A DNA stretch of 64,000 nt, taken from contig JAJFTY010000079.1 in NCBI GenBank assembly GCA_021372695.1, positions 16,510 through 80,509 of the forward strand, in the 5' to 3' direction. The stretch is from Deltaproteobacteria bacterium (lineage in GTDB: Bacteria; Desulfobacterota; Syntrophia; Syntrophales; UBA5619). The translations under genes and the position numbers were made by a program. Shown here in pieces: positions 44,762 through 53,839 of the stretch; the stretch's first letter is position 1, and the number at the start of each line of letters is the position of its first letter. The notes beneath the pieces were generated by a model that was not told the DNA's origin, did not search any database, and saw only the letters and a program-made list of their open reading frames with translations.

Positions 44762-45367
44762 ATGGAAAACCATCCGCGGACGAGGGAACCGTCAACGTTG
44801 AAGATCATCGCTTTTTGCGGAAGCCCGCGCCCCGGCGGCAACACGGAGATCCTGATGAACGGGGCGCTCCTGCCGTTTCGGGAGGCCGGCCACGACATCA
44901 CCGTCTATCCGCTCAACCGCATGACGATCCGGCCGTGCCAGGATTGCGGGGGGTGCGCCGAAACGGGGATCTGCGTCGTCCAGGATGAGATGGCCGGGAT
45001 ATTCGCGGCGATCCGCGAAGCCGAGCGGATCATCCTGGCCTCCCCGATCTTTTTCCACGGCCTGAGCGCCCAGGCCAAAGCGATGGTAGACCGCTGCCAG
45101 TGCTTCTGGTGTGAAAAATACCTCCTGAAAAGACCGATCCCCGCCGGACCCCTGGGCAGGAAGGGGCTCCTGCTTCTGGTGGGAGGCAGGAAGAAAGAGG
45201 ATGCCGCCCATTGCGCCGGGGCCACGGCCACCGCATTCTTCAGGACGGTGAGCGTGCCGGAGCATGAAACGCTCTTTTTTGGCGGCGTGGACGGCCCGGG
45301 CGATATCGAAAAGCACCCTACCGCACTCCGGGATGCATACGACGCGGGAAAGAGACTGGGGCTGTAA
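44762..45367 (+). CDS. Flavodoxin-fold NAD(P)H-dependent oxidoreductase / iron-sulfur flavoprotein-like
   Basis: 201 residues. FMN phosphate loop IIAFCGSPRPGGNTEIL near residues 15-31; PCQDCGGCAETGICVV near 58-73 holds a compact cysteine motif that in iron-sulfur flavoproteins binds a [4Fe-4S] cluster; ILASPIFFHGLSAQAKAMVD is the second FMN loop. GGGGTGAC precedes the ATG. Such proteins in anaerobes reduce O2, H2O2 or quinones, fitting the oxygen-defence genes that follow. Confidence 0.88.
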   Translation: MENHPRTREPSTLKIIAFCGSPRPGGNTEILMNGALLPFREAGHDITVYPLNRMTIRPCQDCGGCAETGICVVQDEMAGIFAAIREAERIILASPIFFHGLSAQAKAMVDRCQCFWCEKYLLKRPIPAGPLGRKGLLLLVGGRKKEDAAHCAGATATAFFRTVSVPEHETLFFGGVDGPGDIEKHPTALRDAYDAGKRLGL

Positions 45368-45563
45368 CCGCCTTGCCGGCCCGTTCCCCTGCCCCTGTTT
45401 GTCTCCCGGTTTCCCCTCCTTCCCCCTGACCGGGAGCGCAACCCGAAAGCCCCGCTTTGCAGGCGGGGTTAAGGGGCGCAACCAAAACAGGCGGCTTCCT
45501 TTCCGGGAAGCCCCGCCCTGGGACGGGGCACTTGGCTTTCATCGGCCCGTTCATATTTTTTCC

Positions 45564-45592
45564 TTGACAAAGATCTTTACCGGGGATAAAAG
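45564..45592 (+). promoter_or_regulatory. Promoter of the Rrf2-type regulator gene
   Basis: TTGACA (45564-45569) is a perfect -35. The -10 is either GATAAA (spacing 15) or TAAAAG (45587-45592, spacing 17). It overlaps the inverted repeat described next. Confidence 0.55.
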
Positions 45593-45610
45593 GACTAAAA
45601 AGGTCTTTTT
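45588..45610 (+). promoter_or_regulatory. Candidate Rrf2 operator (autoregulation)
   Basis: AAAAGGAC (45588-45595) and GTCTTTTT (45603-45610) form a 15-base-centred AT-rich inverted repeat with one mismatch, the general shape of Rrf2/NsrR sites. It covers the -10 region ten bases ahead of the start codon, so binding would repress the regulator gene and perhaps cydAB. Confidence 0.5.
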
Positions 45611-45620
45611 AGGATTTTTA

Positions 45621-46025
45621 ATGCTTCACCTCACGAGAAAAGGGGACTACGCGATCCGGGGCATGGTCTATCTGGCCACGCAGCCGGAGGGCCGTATGTC
45701 GCTCATCAGTGTGATGTCCGCGGAAATCGACGTTCCCCAGGCCCTGCTCGCGAAGATCTTCCAGAATCTCGGCAAGGTGGGCCTGGTAAAATCCTCCCGC
45801 GGCATGGGCGGCGGCTTCTCGCTCGGCCGTCCGGCGGAGGAGATCTCCCTGCTCGAGATCGTCGAAGCCGTGGAGGGCCCCATCGTTTTGAACCGGTGCC
45901 TGCTTCGGCCGGGAACGTGCGACCGGGATGCGGCATGCACGGTCCATCCCGTCTGGAGGGAGGTCCAGGAGAAGATGCGGGACATCCTGGGCCGCGTCAC
46001 GTTGAAGCAACTGTCAGGCGGATAA
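45621..46025 (+). CDS. Rrf2-family transcriptional regulator with Fe-S ligand cysteines
   Basis: 134 residues. Winged helix at 1-80 (LTRKGDYAIRGMVYLATQPE, then VPQALLAKIFQNLGKVGLVKSSRG). Three cysteines in CLLRPGTCDRDAACTVHP near residues 94-108 are spaced like the [2Fe-2S] or [4Fe-4S] ligands of IscR/NsrR. A cluster-based sensor of O2 or NO is therefore likely. The gene is 58 bases ahead of cydA in the same direction, so it probably controls cytochrome bd and rubrerythrin. Confidence 0.9.
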   Translation: MLHLTRKGDYAIRGMVYLATQPEGRMSLISVMSAEIDVPQALLAKIFQNLGKVGLVKSSRGMGGGFSLGRPAEEISLLEIVEAVEGPIVLNRCLLRPGTCDRDAACTVHPVWREVQEKMRDILGRVTLKQLSGG

Positions 46026-46083
46026 ACTGTCCGCCCAAATAGCGCATCAGGCGCTTTTGAGGACTCATCGGAAAGGAGCCGTT

Positions 46084-47406
46084 ATGGACGTTCTGACCTT
46101 GAGCCGATGGCAATTCGCCGTCACGGGCATGTTCCACTTCATCTTTGTCCCCCTGACGCTCGGCCTCTCCATCCTCACCGCTTACTTCGAAACGCGCTAC
46201 GTCATGACCGGCGATGAGGCTTGGCTGAAGATGACCCGGTTCTGGGGGAGACTTTTCCTGATCAACTTCGCGCTCGGGATCGTGACCGGGATCACCATGG
46301 AATTCCAGTTCGGGATGAACTGGGCGGAATATTCCCGGTACGTGGGCGACATCTTCGGCGCACCGCTGGCGATCGAAGCGACCGTCGCCTTCTTCCTCGA
46401 ATCGGTCTTCATCGGCGTCTGGATCTTCGGATGGGACAAGGTCTCACCGAAAATGCACGCCGCTGCCATCTGGCTCGTGGCATTCGCCACCAATCTCTCC
46501 GCCCTCTGGATCCTGCTGGCCAACGGCTGGATGCAGAATCCCGTGGGGTATCACCTGGTGACGAGCGCAGCGGGGCAGGTTCGCGCCGAGATGATCGATT
46601 TTGCAGCATTGCTGCTCAATCCCTACGGCTGGATCAAGTTCTTCCACACCGTGACCTCGGGCTATGCCGTCGCCGCCTTCTTCGTGATGGGCATCTCCGC
46701 GTGGCATCTGCTCCGGAAGAACGAACTCCTCTTCTTCAAGCGCTCCTTCCGGGCGGCGGCCATTTTCGGACTCGTCTCCTGTTTGCTCGTGGCCATGACC
46801 GGCGATTTCCATGCCGTCGAAATCGCCAAGACCCAGCCGGCCAAATTGGCAGCCATGGAGTCGGTCTGGGAGACCCAGCGCGGCGCCCCTCTGATCGTGC
46901 TCCAGATTCCCGATGAACGGAATGAGGGCAACCTCATCGCGTGGCTTGAGATTCCCAAGATGATCAGCTTTCTGTCGTTTCGCGACGGCAACAGCGAGGT
47001 CCGGGGGCTGAAATCGTTTCCAAAGGAGCTGCGCCCCCCCGTCTGGCCGACATTCGCGAGCTTCCGGCTGATGGCCGGCCTCGGGATGGCGATGATCCTG
47101 GTCTGCCTCCTGGGTGTCTACTATTCCGGGAAGAGGGATTTCGAGGACCACAGGCTCTTTCTGAAGCTCGCGCTCATCTCGCTGCCGATGCCCTACATCG
47201 CCGGTCAGCTCGGCTGGATCGTCGCCGAAGTCGGGCGCCAGCCCTGGATCGTCTACGGGGTCCTCAAGACGGCCGACGCGGTTTCGCGGGCGATCGGCAC
47301 GGCGCAGGTCGTCCTCTCGCTTCTGGGATTGACGATCCTGTATGGGGGCCTGGCCGTCATCGATGGCTATCTGCTGATCAAATACTCGAGAAAGGGACCC
47401 GCTTAA
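46084..47406 (+). CDS. cydA: Cytochrome bd ubiquinol oxidase subunit I
   Basis: 440 residues with about nine membrane helices. LSRWQFAVTGMFHFIFVPLTLGL has the haem b595 His; GDFHAVEIAKTQPAKLAAME contains conserved Q-loop start residues including the Lys-Gln type quinol site; GWIVAEVGRQPWIVYG is the diagnostic C-terminal block. The Q-loop is short (CIO-like). It reduces O2 to water with quinol electrons, a protective oxidase in anaerobes. AAAGGAG precedes the ATG. Confidence 0.96.
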   Translation: MDVLTLSRWQFAVTGMFHFIFVPLTLGLSILTAYFETRYVMTGDEAWLKMTRFWGRLFLINFALGIVTGITMEFQFGMNWAEYSRYVGDIFGAPLAIEATVAFFLESVFIGVWIFGWDKVSPKMHAAAIWLVAFATNLSALWILLANGWMQNPVGYHLVTSAAGQVRAEMIDFAALLLNPYGWIKFFHTVTSGYAVAAFFVMGISAWHLLRKNELLFFKRSFRAAAIFGLVSCLLVAMTGDFHAVEIAKTQPAKLAAMESVWETQRGAPLIVLQIPDERNEGNLIAWLEIPKMISFLSFRDGNSEVRGLKSFPKELRPPVWPTFASFRLMAGLGMAMILVCLLGVYYSGKRDFEDHRLFLKLALISLPMPYIAGQLGWIVAEVGRQPWIVYGVLKTADAVSRAIGTAQVVLSLLGLTILYGGLAVIDGYLLIKYSRKGPA

Positions 47407-47454
47407 CTGGAAAATGGGCGGCCGTCCGTTCATGCCGGAAAGGAGGAGATCGAC

Positions 47455-48483
47455 ATGGAACTGCAAATCACCTGGTTCATCCTTTGGGCCGTTTTGTGGG
47501 CCGTCTATTTCATGCTGGACGGGTTTTCCCTGGGCATGGGAATGCTCTCCGGCATTCTGGGCAAGAGCGACACGGACCGGCGCGTGCTGCTGCAAACCGT
47601 GGGGCCGGTCTGGAATGGAAACGAGGTGTGGCTGGTGACCGCGGGCGGCGCCACATTCGCGGCCTTTCCGACGACCTACGCGCTCATGTTCAGCTATCTC
47701 TACACGGCGCTGCTCCTGCTGCTCTTTTCCCTGATCGTCCGCGGCGTCTCCTTCGAATTCCGGGCCAAGGCCGATACCCCCCGGTGGCGGTCGTTGTGCG
47801 ACGGGGCGATCATCGTGTCGAGCTTTCTCCCGGCGCTCCTCTTCGGCGTCGCATTCGGCAACATCTTCCGCGGCCTGCCCATGGATCAGACCGGATATCA
47901 CGGTTCGCTCCTCTCGCTCCTGAACCCCTACGGGCTGCTGACGGGGGTCCTCTTTGTCCTGCTCTTTGCCGTCCATGGGGCGCTCTACGTCTCGGTCAAG
48001 ACCCAAGGTCCGCTCAGCGGCCGGGGAAGCGATACGGCCCGCCGCCTCTGGCCGTGGCTTCTGGCCGTGGCCGTTCTCTTCCTCGTCGCTGCGAATTTCG
48101 CCACGCATCTCTTCGACAACTATCTCCGCTGGCCGGCGCTCATGCCGATACCATTGATCGCGGTTGCAGCGCTCGTCGCCATCCGGTACTTCGCAGCGAA
48201 GGGGGAGATGCTGAAGTCGTTCACGGCCTCGTGCGTGACGATCCTCTTTGTCACATTCACCGGGGTCGCGGGGCTCTTCCCCAACCTGATCCCCTCGAGC
48301 ATAGACCCGGCCTACAGCCTGACGATCTTCAATTCGTCGTCCAGCCCTTATACACTGGCCATCATGACCGTCGTCGCGCTCATCTTCGTTCCGATCGTGA
48401 TCGCCTACAAGATCTGGGTCTATCGCGTGTTCCGCGGCCGCGTCGCGGAAGAAGAAGTTTTGTCCAATACGGGTTCGTATTGA
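47455..48483 (+). CDS. cydB: Cytochrome bd ubiquinol oxidase subunit II
   Basis: 342 residues, eight to nine membrane helices. WAVYFMLDGFSLGMGML is the N-terminal signature, and GPVWNGNEVWLVTAGGATFAAFP the diagnostic block. AGGAGGAGATCGAC precedes the ATG, 48 bases after cydA. A small CydX-like peptide was not found in the 30 bases before the next gene. Confidence 0.96.
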   Translation: MELQITWFILWAVLWAVYFMLDGFSLGMGMLSGILGKSDTDRRVLLQTVGPVWNGNEVWLVTAGGATFAAFPTTYALMFSYLYTALLLLLFSLIVRGVSFEFRAKADTPRWRSLCDGAIIVSSFLPALLFGVAFGNIFRGLPMDQTGYHGSLLSLLNPYGLLTGVLFVLLFAVHGALYVSVKTQGPLSGRGSDTARRLWPWLLAVAVLFLVAANFATHLFDNYLRWPALMPIPLIAVAALVAIRYFAAKGEMLKSFTASCVTILFVTFTGVAGLFPNLIPSSIDPAYSLTIFNSSSSPYTLAIMTVVALIFVPIVIAYKIWVYRVFRGRVAEEEVLSNTGSY

Positions 48484-48522
48484 AGAAATGACCAATAATT
48501 CAACGGAGGAGGTTTGTGTCAG

Positions 48523-49068
48523 ATGAAGCAGTATGTGTGTGGTGTGTGCGGTTATGTCTACGAGGGCGCTGCGGCGCCGGATAAATGCCCCCAGTGCGGG
48601 GCGGCAAAGGAAAAGTTCACGGCCAGGGGCGAAGGTCCGCTGGAGTGGGCCGACGGCCACAAGATCGGCGTCGCCCAGGGGGTGGATGTCAGGGTCGTCG
48701 AAGGTCTCCGGGCCAATTTCACCGGGGAGTGCACGGAGGTGGGGATGTACCTGGCGATGAGCCGGCAAGCGGACCGGGAGGGCTATCCCGAGGTCGCCGA
48801 GGCTTACAAGCGCATCGCCTTCGAGGAGGCGGACCACGCCGCTCGCTTTGCCGAAATGCTGGGCGAGTGTCTTGCTCCCGACACCCGGAAGAACCTGCAG
48901 ATGAGATTCGATGCGGAGTTCGGCGCCTGCAAGGGGAAGAAGGAGATTGCGGTCCTCGCCAAGCAGCTGGGGCTCGACGCGATCCACGACACCGTGCATG
49001 AGATGTGCAAGGACGAGGCACGGCACGGACAGGCGTTCCAGGGCCTGCTGAAGCGCTATTTCGCGTAG
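48523..49068 (+). CDS. Rubrerythrin-type protein with N-terminal rubredoxin domain
   Basis: 181 residues. Residues 1-35 form a rubredoxin-like iron site, [12 protein letters not shown] and [11 protein letters not shown]. Residues about 50-181 form a ferritin-like diiron four-helix domain: [37 protein letters not shown] and [17 protein letters not shown] supply Glu/His ligands. The order (rubredoxin first) is reversed relative to classical rubrerythrin. It would reduce peroxide. ATG at 48523 fits GGAGGAGG better than the TTG at 48514. Last gene before a strong terminator. Confidence 0.93.
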   Translation: MKQYVCGVCGYVYEGAAAPDKCPQCGAAKEKFTARGEGPLEWADGHKIGVAQGVDVRVVEGLRANFTGECTEVGMYLAMSRQADREGYPEVAEAYKRIAFEEADHAARFAEMLGECLAPDTRKNLQMRFDAEFGACKGKKEIAVLAKQLGLDAIHDTVHEMCKDEARHGQAFQGLLKRYFA

Positions 49069-49105
49069 AGATCAATCAAACGACCGAAGCGGTGAGGTAC
49101 AAACG

Positions 49106-49135
49106 GCCGCCCGTCTTGATGACGGGCGGCTTTTT
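49106..49135 (+). terminator. Rho-independent terminator after rubrerythrin
   Basis: GCCGCCCGTC (49106-49115), loop TTGAT, GACGGGCGGC (49121-49130) and then TTTTT. Perfect 10-pair stem 37 bases past the stop, closing the Rrf2-cydAB-rubrerythrin unit. Confidence 0.92.
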
Positions 49136-49443
49136 CATTCCCAGACATCCGGGCAGAATGCGGAAAGATGTTGCGTTATGAACCCCGGAGATCTATAGAG
49201 AGATCACCTCAAAAAACAGATTGTGAGAGCCGGTATTTCCATCACGCCATGTCACCGTTGCATGACCATGATCTGGTGTCATGAATGACCGGGCCTCCGG
49301 AAGCTCGAAAGAGACAGCTCCCTTGTTCACGCCGCCGTTCGCGGCCCGGCGTGCATCGCGGAAACCGCCTTCCGTTGGCGATGCCGGGCGGCACAGAGGC
49401 CAGGCCGCAGGAAGGCGTTCATGGGATTTGAAGGAGAAGAGTG
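49136..49443. other. 308-base gap before the ankyrin gene
   Basis: No gene seen. It is AT-richer up to about 49280 and should hold the promoter for the ankyrin lipoprotein, but no clear boxes were found. Confidence 0.5.
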
Positions 49444-50445
49444 ATGAGATATCGCAGCCTTTTTCTATTTTGGGGATTCACGGTGTATCTGCTCACCGCC
49501 GGATGCGCCACGGCTCCGAAGACCCCACTGATCGAGGCCGCGTCCAAGGGGCAACCGCAGATGGCCCAGAAGCTGATCCAGGAAGGCGCGAGAATCGATG
49601 AGGCGGATCAACATGGTTGGACCCCCTTGTTTTATGCTGTCTATCACGGACAGACCGAAACGGCGCGGATATTGATCGATCGGGGCGCCAGAGTCAATAT
49701 TCCGGACCCGCAGGGGTGGACGCCGTTGATGTATGCGACCGGCTACGGATATCCGGAGATCGCCGGAATGCTGATACGGAGCGGGGCAGACGTCAATGCA
49801 AGAAACCTGTATGGTGAAACGGCCTTGCACCAGTCTGTCCGGAACATGGACCACAAGATGACGAAATTGCTCGTGGAGAGCGGCGCCGATGTCAATATAC
49901 AGGACAGTTCCGGCACCACCGCCCTCCATCGTGCCGCCCAAAGTTACCACGACGACGAGAGTGCCGAACAACTGTTGAATTGTCTGCTGAACAAGAATCC
50001 CGACACGAATCTCAAGGATGGATCGGGATGGACGGCTTTGCGGTATGCGATCTACTACAGGAACGTCGGGGTAACCGCGGCGATCCGGAGAAAGACCGGA
50101 TTCGCCGAGGAGATCGGCGCCCTGGCCTGGGGCGAGGCGCTGAAGGTTCCCTCCTACTATGTGCCGGAAGCGGAAATGTACGATATCGCAGCTGCGGATG
50201 AAAAACCCTTCAAGACCGCAACTTCCGACTGCAACCTCCTCGTGATTCCCGCGAAAACCGGACTGTTAATTGCCACAGGGCCTCTGGGCTACGCCGTCGG
50301 CATGGGGATCGACAAAGTGATCGTCAAGGACAAATTCGTCTCCTGCATGGAGAGGATGGGATTCAACTGCGTCAAAAACTGCTCGGATTCCGCTGGTTCA
50401 TCGTTTCCGACGAGGAGTGCGGAACAGGAATCGGGACGGCGCTGA
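49444..50445 (+). CDS. Ankyrin-repeat lipoprotein with an altered 3' end
   Basis: 333 residues. Lipoprotein signal: hydrophobic stretch then LTAGC at about residues 16-21. Five to six ankyrin repeats run from about 27 to 215 (for example DQHGWTPLFYAVYHGQTETA and NLYGETALHQSVRNMDHKM). The C-terminal third has IPAKTGLLIATGPLGYAVG and VSCMERMGFNCVKN. ATG at 49444 has AAGGAGAAGA upstream. The final 20 or so residues after CVKN read out of frame through an acetyltransferase remnant, so the natural end is probably lost at about 50375. Confidence 0.82.
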   Translation: MRYRSLFLFWGFTVYLLTAGCATAPKTPLIEAASKGQPQMAQKLIQEGARIDEADQHGWTPLFYAVYHGQTETARILIDRGARVNIPDPQGWTPLMYATGYGYPEIAGMLIRSGADVNARNLYGETALHQSVRNMDHKMTKLLVESGADVNIQDSSGTTALHRAAQSYHDDESAEQLLNCLLNKNPDTNLKDGSGWTALRYAIYYRNVGVTAAIRRKTGFAEEIGALAWGEALKVPSYYVPEAEMYDIAAADEKPFKTATSDCNLLVIPAKTGLLIATGPLGYAVGMGIDKVIVKDKFVSCMERMGFNCVKNCSDSAGSSFPTRSAEQESGRR

Positions 50446-50648
50446 TCGCGTCGGCGATGGCGTTCTGCGGATCGCGGCAATACGAACGGGTCTATCTATG
50501 GACCTTCGAAGGCCTGCATGCAGCCAGGCACCTCTACGAGAAGCACGGTTTCCATCTGGTCCGCCAGCAGCGAGGCAGCCGCTGGGGCGCCGAGGTCGAT
50601 GAACAGCGCTTCGAACTTCACACCCACCCCAGGCCTGGAATTCCCTGA
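50379..50648 (+). pseudogene. GNAT acetyltransferase, C-terminal remnant
   Basis: The frame ending at TGA 50646-50648 reads LLGFRWFIVSDEECGTGIGT, then RVYLWTFEGLHAARHLYEKH, GFHLVRQQRGSRWGAEVDEQ and RFELH. This is the acetyl-CoA loop and last strands of a GNAT acetyltransferase, as found at the end of MarR-GNAT fusions. The N-terminal half and start codon are missing, and the ankyrin gene runs into it in another frame. A deletion joined the two genes. Confidence 0.75.
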
Positions 50649-50693
50649 GGGGAAGGCCCTGCGTGATGACAAAATGCCCGCTGGCGATGACCC

Positions 50694-51836
50694 TCATGGG
50701 GCCCAGCCGTTTCCGATGATCGCCGACCGGGCTTTCAGCAAATGCCCGGCCACCCGGGAAAACCGGTCTCGCAGGAAGAATATTCCATAAAGACCGCTTT
50801 GCCGGTCGATCCACGGATAGGTTCCGAATGATCCGGGGCTCGACATGAGCGAACACCGGCCACCCTCATCCCAGCGCTCACACCAGTTTCCCAGTGCATA
50901 TTGCGCCCCCTGCCGAGCGCCCAGCGGCAGGTACGCCATCGGCTTGCCGAGCGTCTGAACGGTCTCCATCGCATCGACCGCCTCAGCCGAGAGGAGCCTC
51001 TTGCCGTCAAAAATGCCTCGCCCGGCCATCATTTGGAGAAAACGCATGTAATCATCGGCCGTCGTGACCACGCCGCCCTGCAGGAGGGGATTCCTCGTGT
51101 CGTCCGGCGAAACGCCCCGATCGGGCAGGTGCACCCAGTAAGTGTGCGTCATCCCGAGCGGCTCCGCAAGGCGCTCAGCGAACAGATCCGCCCAGCGCCT
51201 TCCCGTCACGGCCTCAACGAGCGCACCGGCCACCTGGAAACCCGGTCCGCCATACCTGAAGACCTCACCGGGCGGATCTTCCAAGGGTCGCCGCGCGATC
51301 TCGGCGGCCGATTCCGCCAGGGTCATGCGCGCGTCCTGCTTCGCGTCGGCGAGCGATCTCAGACTGCCCAGGCCGGCCGTTTGCGCCAGCAACTGCCGCA
51401 GCGTAATCCGGCCGGCGGCGTCGGTAAACTCGGGGAGAACCTTCACTATCGGATCGTCGAGGCGGAGCCTGCCCTCATCCACGACCGTCATGACCAGCGC
51501 AGCGGTCATCCATTTGGAAGCGGAGGCGACCGGGTATTGCGTCGTCAGGCCGATCTCCCCGACGTCCGCCCGGAAGAGCTGCCTTCCATCCTTCATGACG
51601 ATCGCCGTGATGCCGCGGACGCCCTGCCTGACCACACTGCGGAGCTCGTCGAGCACCTCCGGCGGCACGCCTTCTTCGCCCGCTGCAGAAACGTGGCCGG
51701 AGGCCCTTTCCGCACGGGCGCTCTGGGCAATCTGGCGGACGGCCCGGAAACACCCCGAGAGGATGCACAATGCCAGGACGCAGACCGTGATGCGGACCCA
51801 GAATCGCGCGAACATCCCATTTGATTCCATAGTCAT
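50694..51836 (-). CDS. Serine hydrolase of the beta-lactamase / DD-peptidase fold (lipoprotein)
   Basis: 380 residues. Lipobox LCILSGC near residues 21-27 gives a membrane-anchored periplasmic protein. The catalytic SxxK is in PVASASKWMTAALVMTVVDE near 102-121; RITLRQLLAQTAGLGSL follows; the Tyr motif is probably in FRYGGPGFQVAGALVEAVTG. Class C beta-lactamase relatives include esterases and peptidases; the substrate is open. The start at 51836 lacks a good ribosome-binding site. Confidence 0.87.
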   Translation of the reverse strand: MTMESNGMFARFWVRITVCVLALCILSGCFRAVRQIAQSARAERASGHVSAAGEEGVPPEVLDELRSVVRQGVRGITAIVMKDGRQLFRADVGEIGLTTQYPVASASKWMTAALVMTVVDEGRLRLDDPIVKVLPEFTDAAGRITLRQLLAQTAGLGSLRSLADAKQDARMTLAESAAEIARRPLEDPPGEVFRYGGPGFQVAGALVEAVTGRRWADLFAERLAEPLGMTHTYWVHLPDRGVSPDDTRNPLLQGGVVTTADDYMRFLQMMAGRGIFDGKRLLSAEAVDAMETVQTLGKPMAYLPLGARQGAQYALGNWCERWDEGGRCSLMSSPGSFGTYPWIDRQSGLYGIFFLRDRFSRVAGHLLKARSAIIGNGWAP

Positions 51837-51902
51837 TCATATAGGAATGAAGGCCGTCGAAGTCAATGCGGTCCGGCGTTCGACACATGGCAAAAAATGG
51901 TG

Positions 51903-51960
51903 GTGTCTCAGTTTGGGGTACCAAGGCGTCACTGCACCAGGCTGATACAAACTGATACGC
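51903..51960. mobile_element. 58-bp inverted-repeat element, copy B
   Basis: GTGTCTCAGTTTG (51903-51915) and CAAACTGATACGC (51948-51960) are inverted repeats and match the ends of copy A at 14015-14258; the internal side of the right end (CACTGCACCAGGCTGATA) also matches copy A. The 190-base interior of copy A is absent. It lies between the serine hydrolase and AOR genes. Confidence 0.6.
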
Positions 51961-52048
51961 TGCCCCCAAAATATGTTGCACTGCCAAACCGTAACGGATA
52001 TCCTCGGCTGCACTTTTTTGATTCGGAACGATTACTTGAGGAGAGAAA

Positions 52049-53839
52049 ATGAAGGGAATCAACAAGAACATCCTGCGGGTGGATTTGACCGCCGGGAAAC
52101 TGAATGTCGATCAGATCGACGAAGAGCGGTACCGGCTCATGATGGGCGGCCGGGGAATCATCGCCCATACGCTCCTGACCGAGGTGCCGCCGGCGATCGA
52201 TGCGTTCGCACCTGAAAACAGACTCGTTTTTGCCTTGGGCACCCTGACCGGGCACCCCTTCGCGGGCAGCGGGCGCAACAGCGCCGGATGCAAGTCCCCG
52301 CTTTCGGGCGGTTATGGAGAATCGGAGGCCGGCGGGTTCTGGGGGGCGGAGTTGAAGAGGGCCGGCTTCGAAGCCGTGGTCATCGAGGGGGTCTCCCCCA
52401 AGCCGGTCTATCTCTGGATCAAGGACGGGAAGGCGGAAATCCGGATGGCGGAACGGCTCTGGGGTCTGGAGACGGCGGACACCGAACGGGCGATCCGGGA
52501 AGAGCTCGGGGATCGGCGGGTCCGGACCGCGGTGATCGGCCCCTCCGGAGAGAGAATGGTCCGCTTTGCGAGCATTGCGAATGACATTACCCACGTGGCC
52601 GGAAGGACCGGGGTGGGGGCGGTGATGGGTTCCAAGCGGCTCAAGGCGGTCGCCGTACGGGGTAGCCGTCTGCCCGAGACCGCCGATCCTGAAAAGCTCC
52701 GCGAACTGAACCGCTGGATGCACCTGAATTACAGGGAAAAGTCCAAGCATTGGCGATACGGAACCGGCTCGGACATGCGCGGCTATGAGTCGAACGGAAA
52801 CCTGCCCGTCCGCAATTTCCAGGGGGGACGGTTTCCCGGCATCGAAAAGATCAATGCGCAGCTCCTCTGCGAAAAGTATGTCGAGAAAATGGGCAACTGC
52901 TACGGATGCCCCATCCGCTGCAAACGGGTGGTCAGACTTGAAGAGAGATTCTCGATCGACCCGGTGTACGGCGGGCCGGAGTACGAGACGCTTGCCGCCC
53001 TCGGCTCCAATTGCGGCATCGACGATCTGGAGGCCCTGATGAAGGCCCATGAGCTCTGCAACCGCTACGGAATCGATACGATTTCGGCGGGGGTCGCGAT
53101 CGCCTTTGCCATGGAGTGCGTGGAAAGGGGGGTTCTGAGCCGGGCGGATGCCGATGGCCTGGATCTGACCTTCGGCAATGCCGAGGCGATGGTCCGGATG
53201 GTGGAGCGGATCGCGCTTCGCCAGGGGCTGGGAGACCTTCTGGCAGAGGGGACCCGACGGGCCGCGGAGAAGATCGGGAAGGGGTCGGAAGCATGGGCCA
53301 TGCAGGTCAAGGGGCAGGAACTCCCGATGCACGAGCCGCGACGGAAGCAGCTCATGGGTCTCCACTACAGCATCAATGCGGCCGGCGCCGACCACAACAC
53401 CACGATTCACGACATGGACGATCTGGATAGGGAGACCGGCGCCAAGCTCTATGAGAAGGGGTATTCGGCAGAGTTGACCAATACCCTGGGGATGTGCAGG
53501 TTCGTCCCCTGGACCGAGGCTCAGCTCATGGAGGCGGTGGCCTGCGTGACCGGAGTGACGATGACCGCGCAGGAGCTGATGCAGGTTGCCGAGCGGGGCA
53601 TCGACCTTTCCCGGATCTTCAATATCCGGGAGGGTTTTACGGAAAAGGATGACGCTCTGCCGAAACGGTTTTTGGAAACCCCGTCCGACGGCCCGCTCAA
53701 GGGGCTCGATCCCGAAAAGTTTGCCAAAGCGCGGAAGACCTATTACCGGCTGATGGGATGGGATGAATCCGGGGTGCCGACGCCGGCCCGGCTCGAAGAG
53801 CTCGGGATCGGGTGGGCGGCCCGCTATCTGGCCCCCTGA
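52049..53839 (+). CDS. Aldehyde:ferredoxin oxidoreductase family tungsto/molybdoenzyme
   Basis: 596 residues. Oxidises aldehydes to acids with ferredoxin as acceptor, or runs in reverse. N-terminal pterin-binding domain begins NKNILRVDLTAGKLNVDQ. The [4Fe-4S] ligands are Cys284, Cys287 and Cys291 in GNCYGCPIRCKR plus Cys483 in GMCRFVPW. AAGADHNTTIHD near residue 445 is in the third domain's cofactor region. AGGAGAG precedes the ATG. It stands alone; no ThiS/MoaD partner follows. Confidence 0.95.
   Translation: MKGINKNILRVDLTAGKLNVDQIDEERYRLMMGGRGIIAHTLLTEVPPAIDAFAPENRLVFALGTLTGHPFAGSGRNSAGCKSPLSGGYGESEAGGFWGAELKRAGFEAVVIEGVSPKPVYLWIKDGKAEIRMAERLWGLETADTERAIREELGDRRVRTAVIGPSGERMVRFASIANDITHVAGRTGVGAVMGSKRLKAVAVRGSRLPETADPEKLRELNRWMHLNYREKSKHWRYGTGSDMRGYESNGNLPVRNFQGGRFPGIEKINAQLLCEKYVEKMGNCYGCPIRCKRVVRLEERFSIDPVYGGPEYETLAALGSNCGIDDLEALMKAHELCNRYGIDTISAGVAIAFAMECVERGVLSRADADGLDLTFGNAEAMVRMVERIALRQGLGDLLAEGTRRAAEKIGKGSEAWAMQVKGQELPMHEPRRKQLMGLHYSINAAGADHNTTIHDMDDLDRETGAKLYEKGYSAELTNTLGMCRFVPWTEAQLMEAVACVTGVTMTAQELMQVAERGIDLSRIFNIREGFTEKDDALPKRFLETPSDGPLKGLDPEKFAKARKTYYRLMGWDESGVPTPARLEELGIGWAARYLAP

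Noticed and set aside
46444..49026. An 860-codon open frame on the minus strand
   Set aside because: Shadow of cydA, cydB and rubrerythrin; its composition is His/Asp/Arg-rich with no domain.
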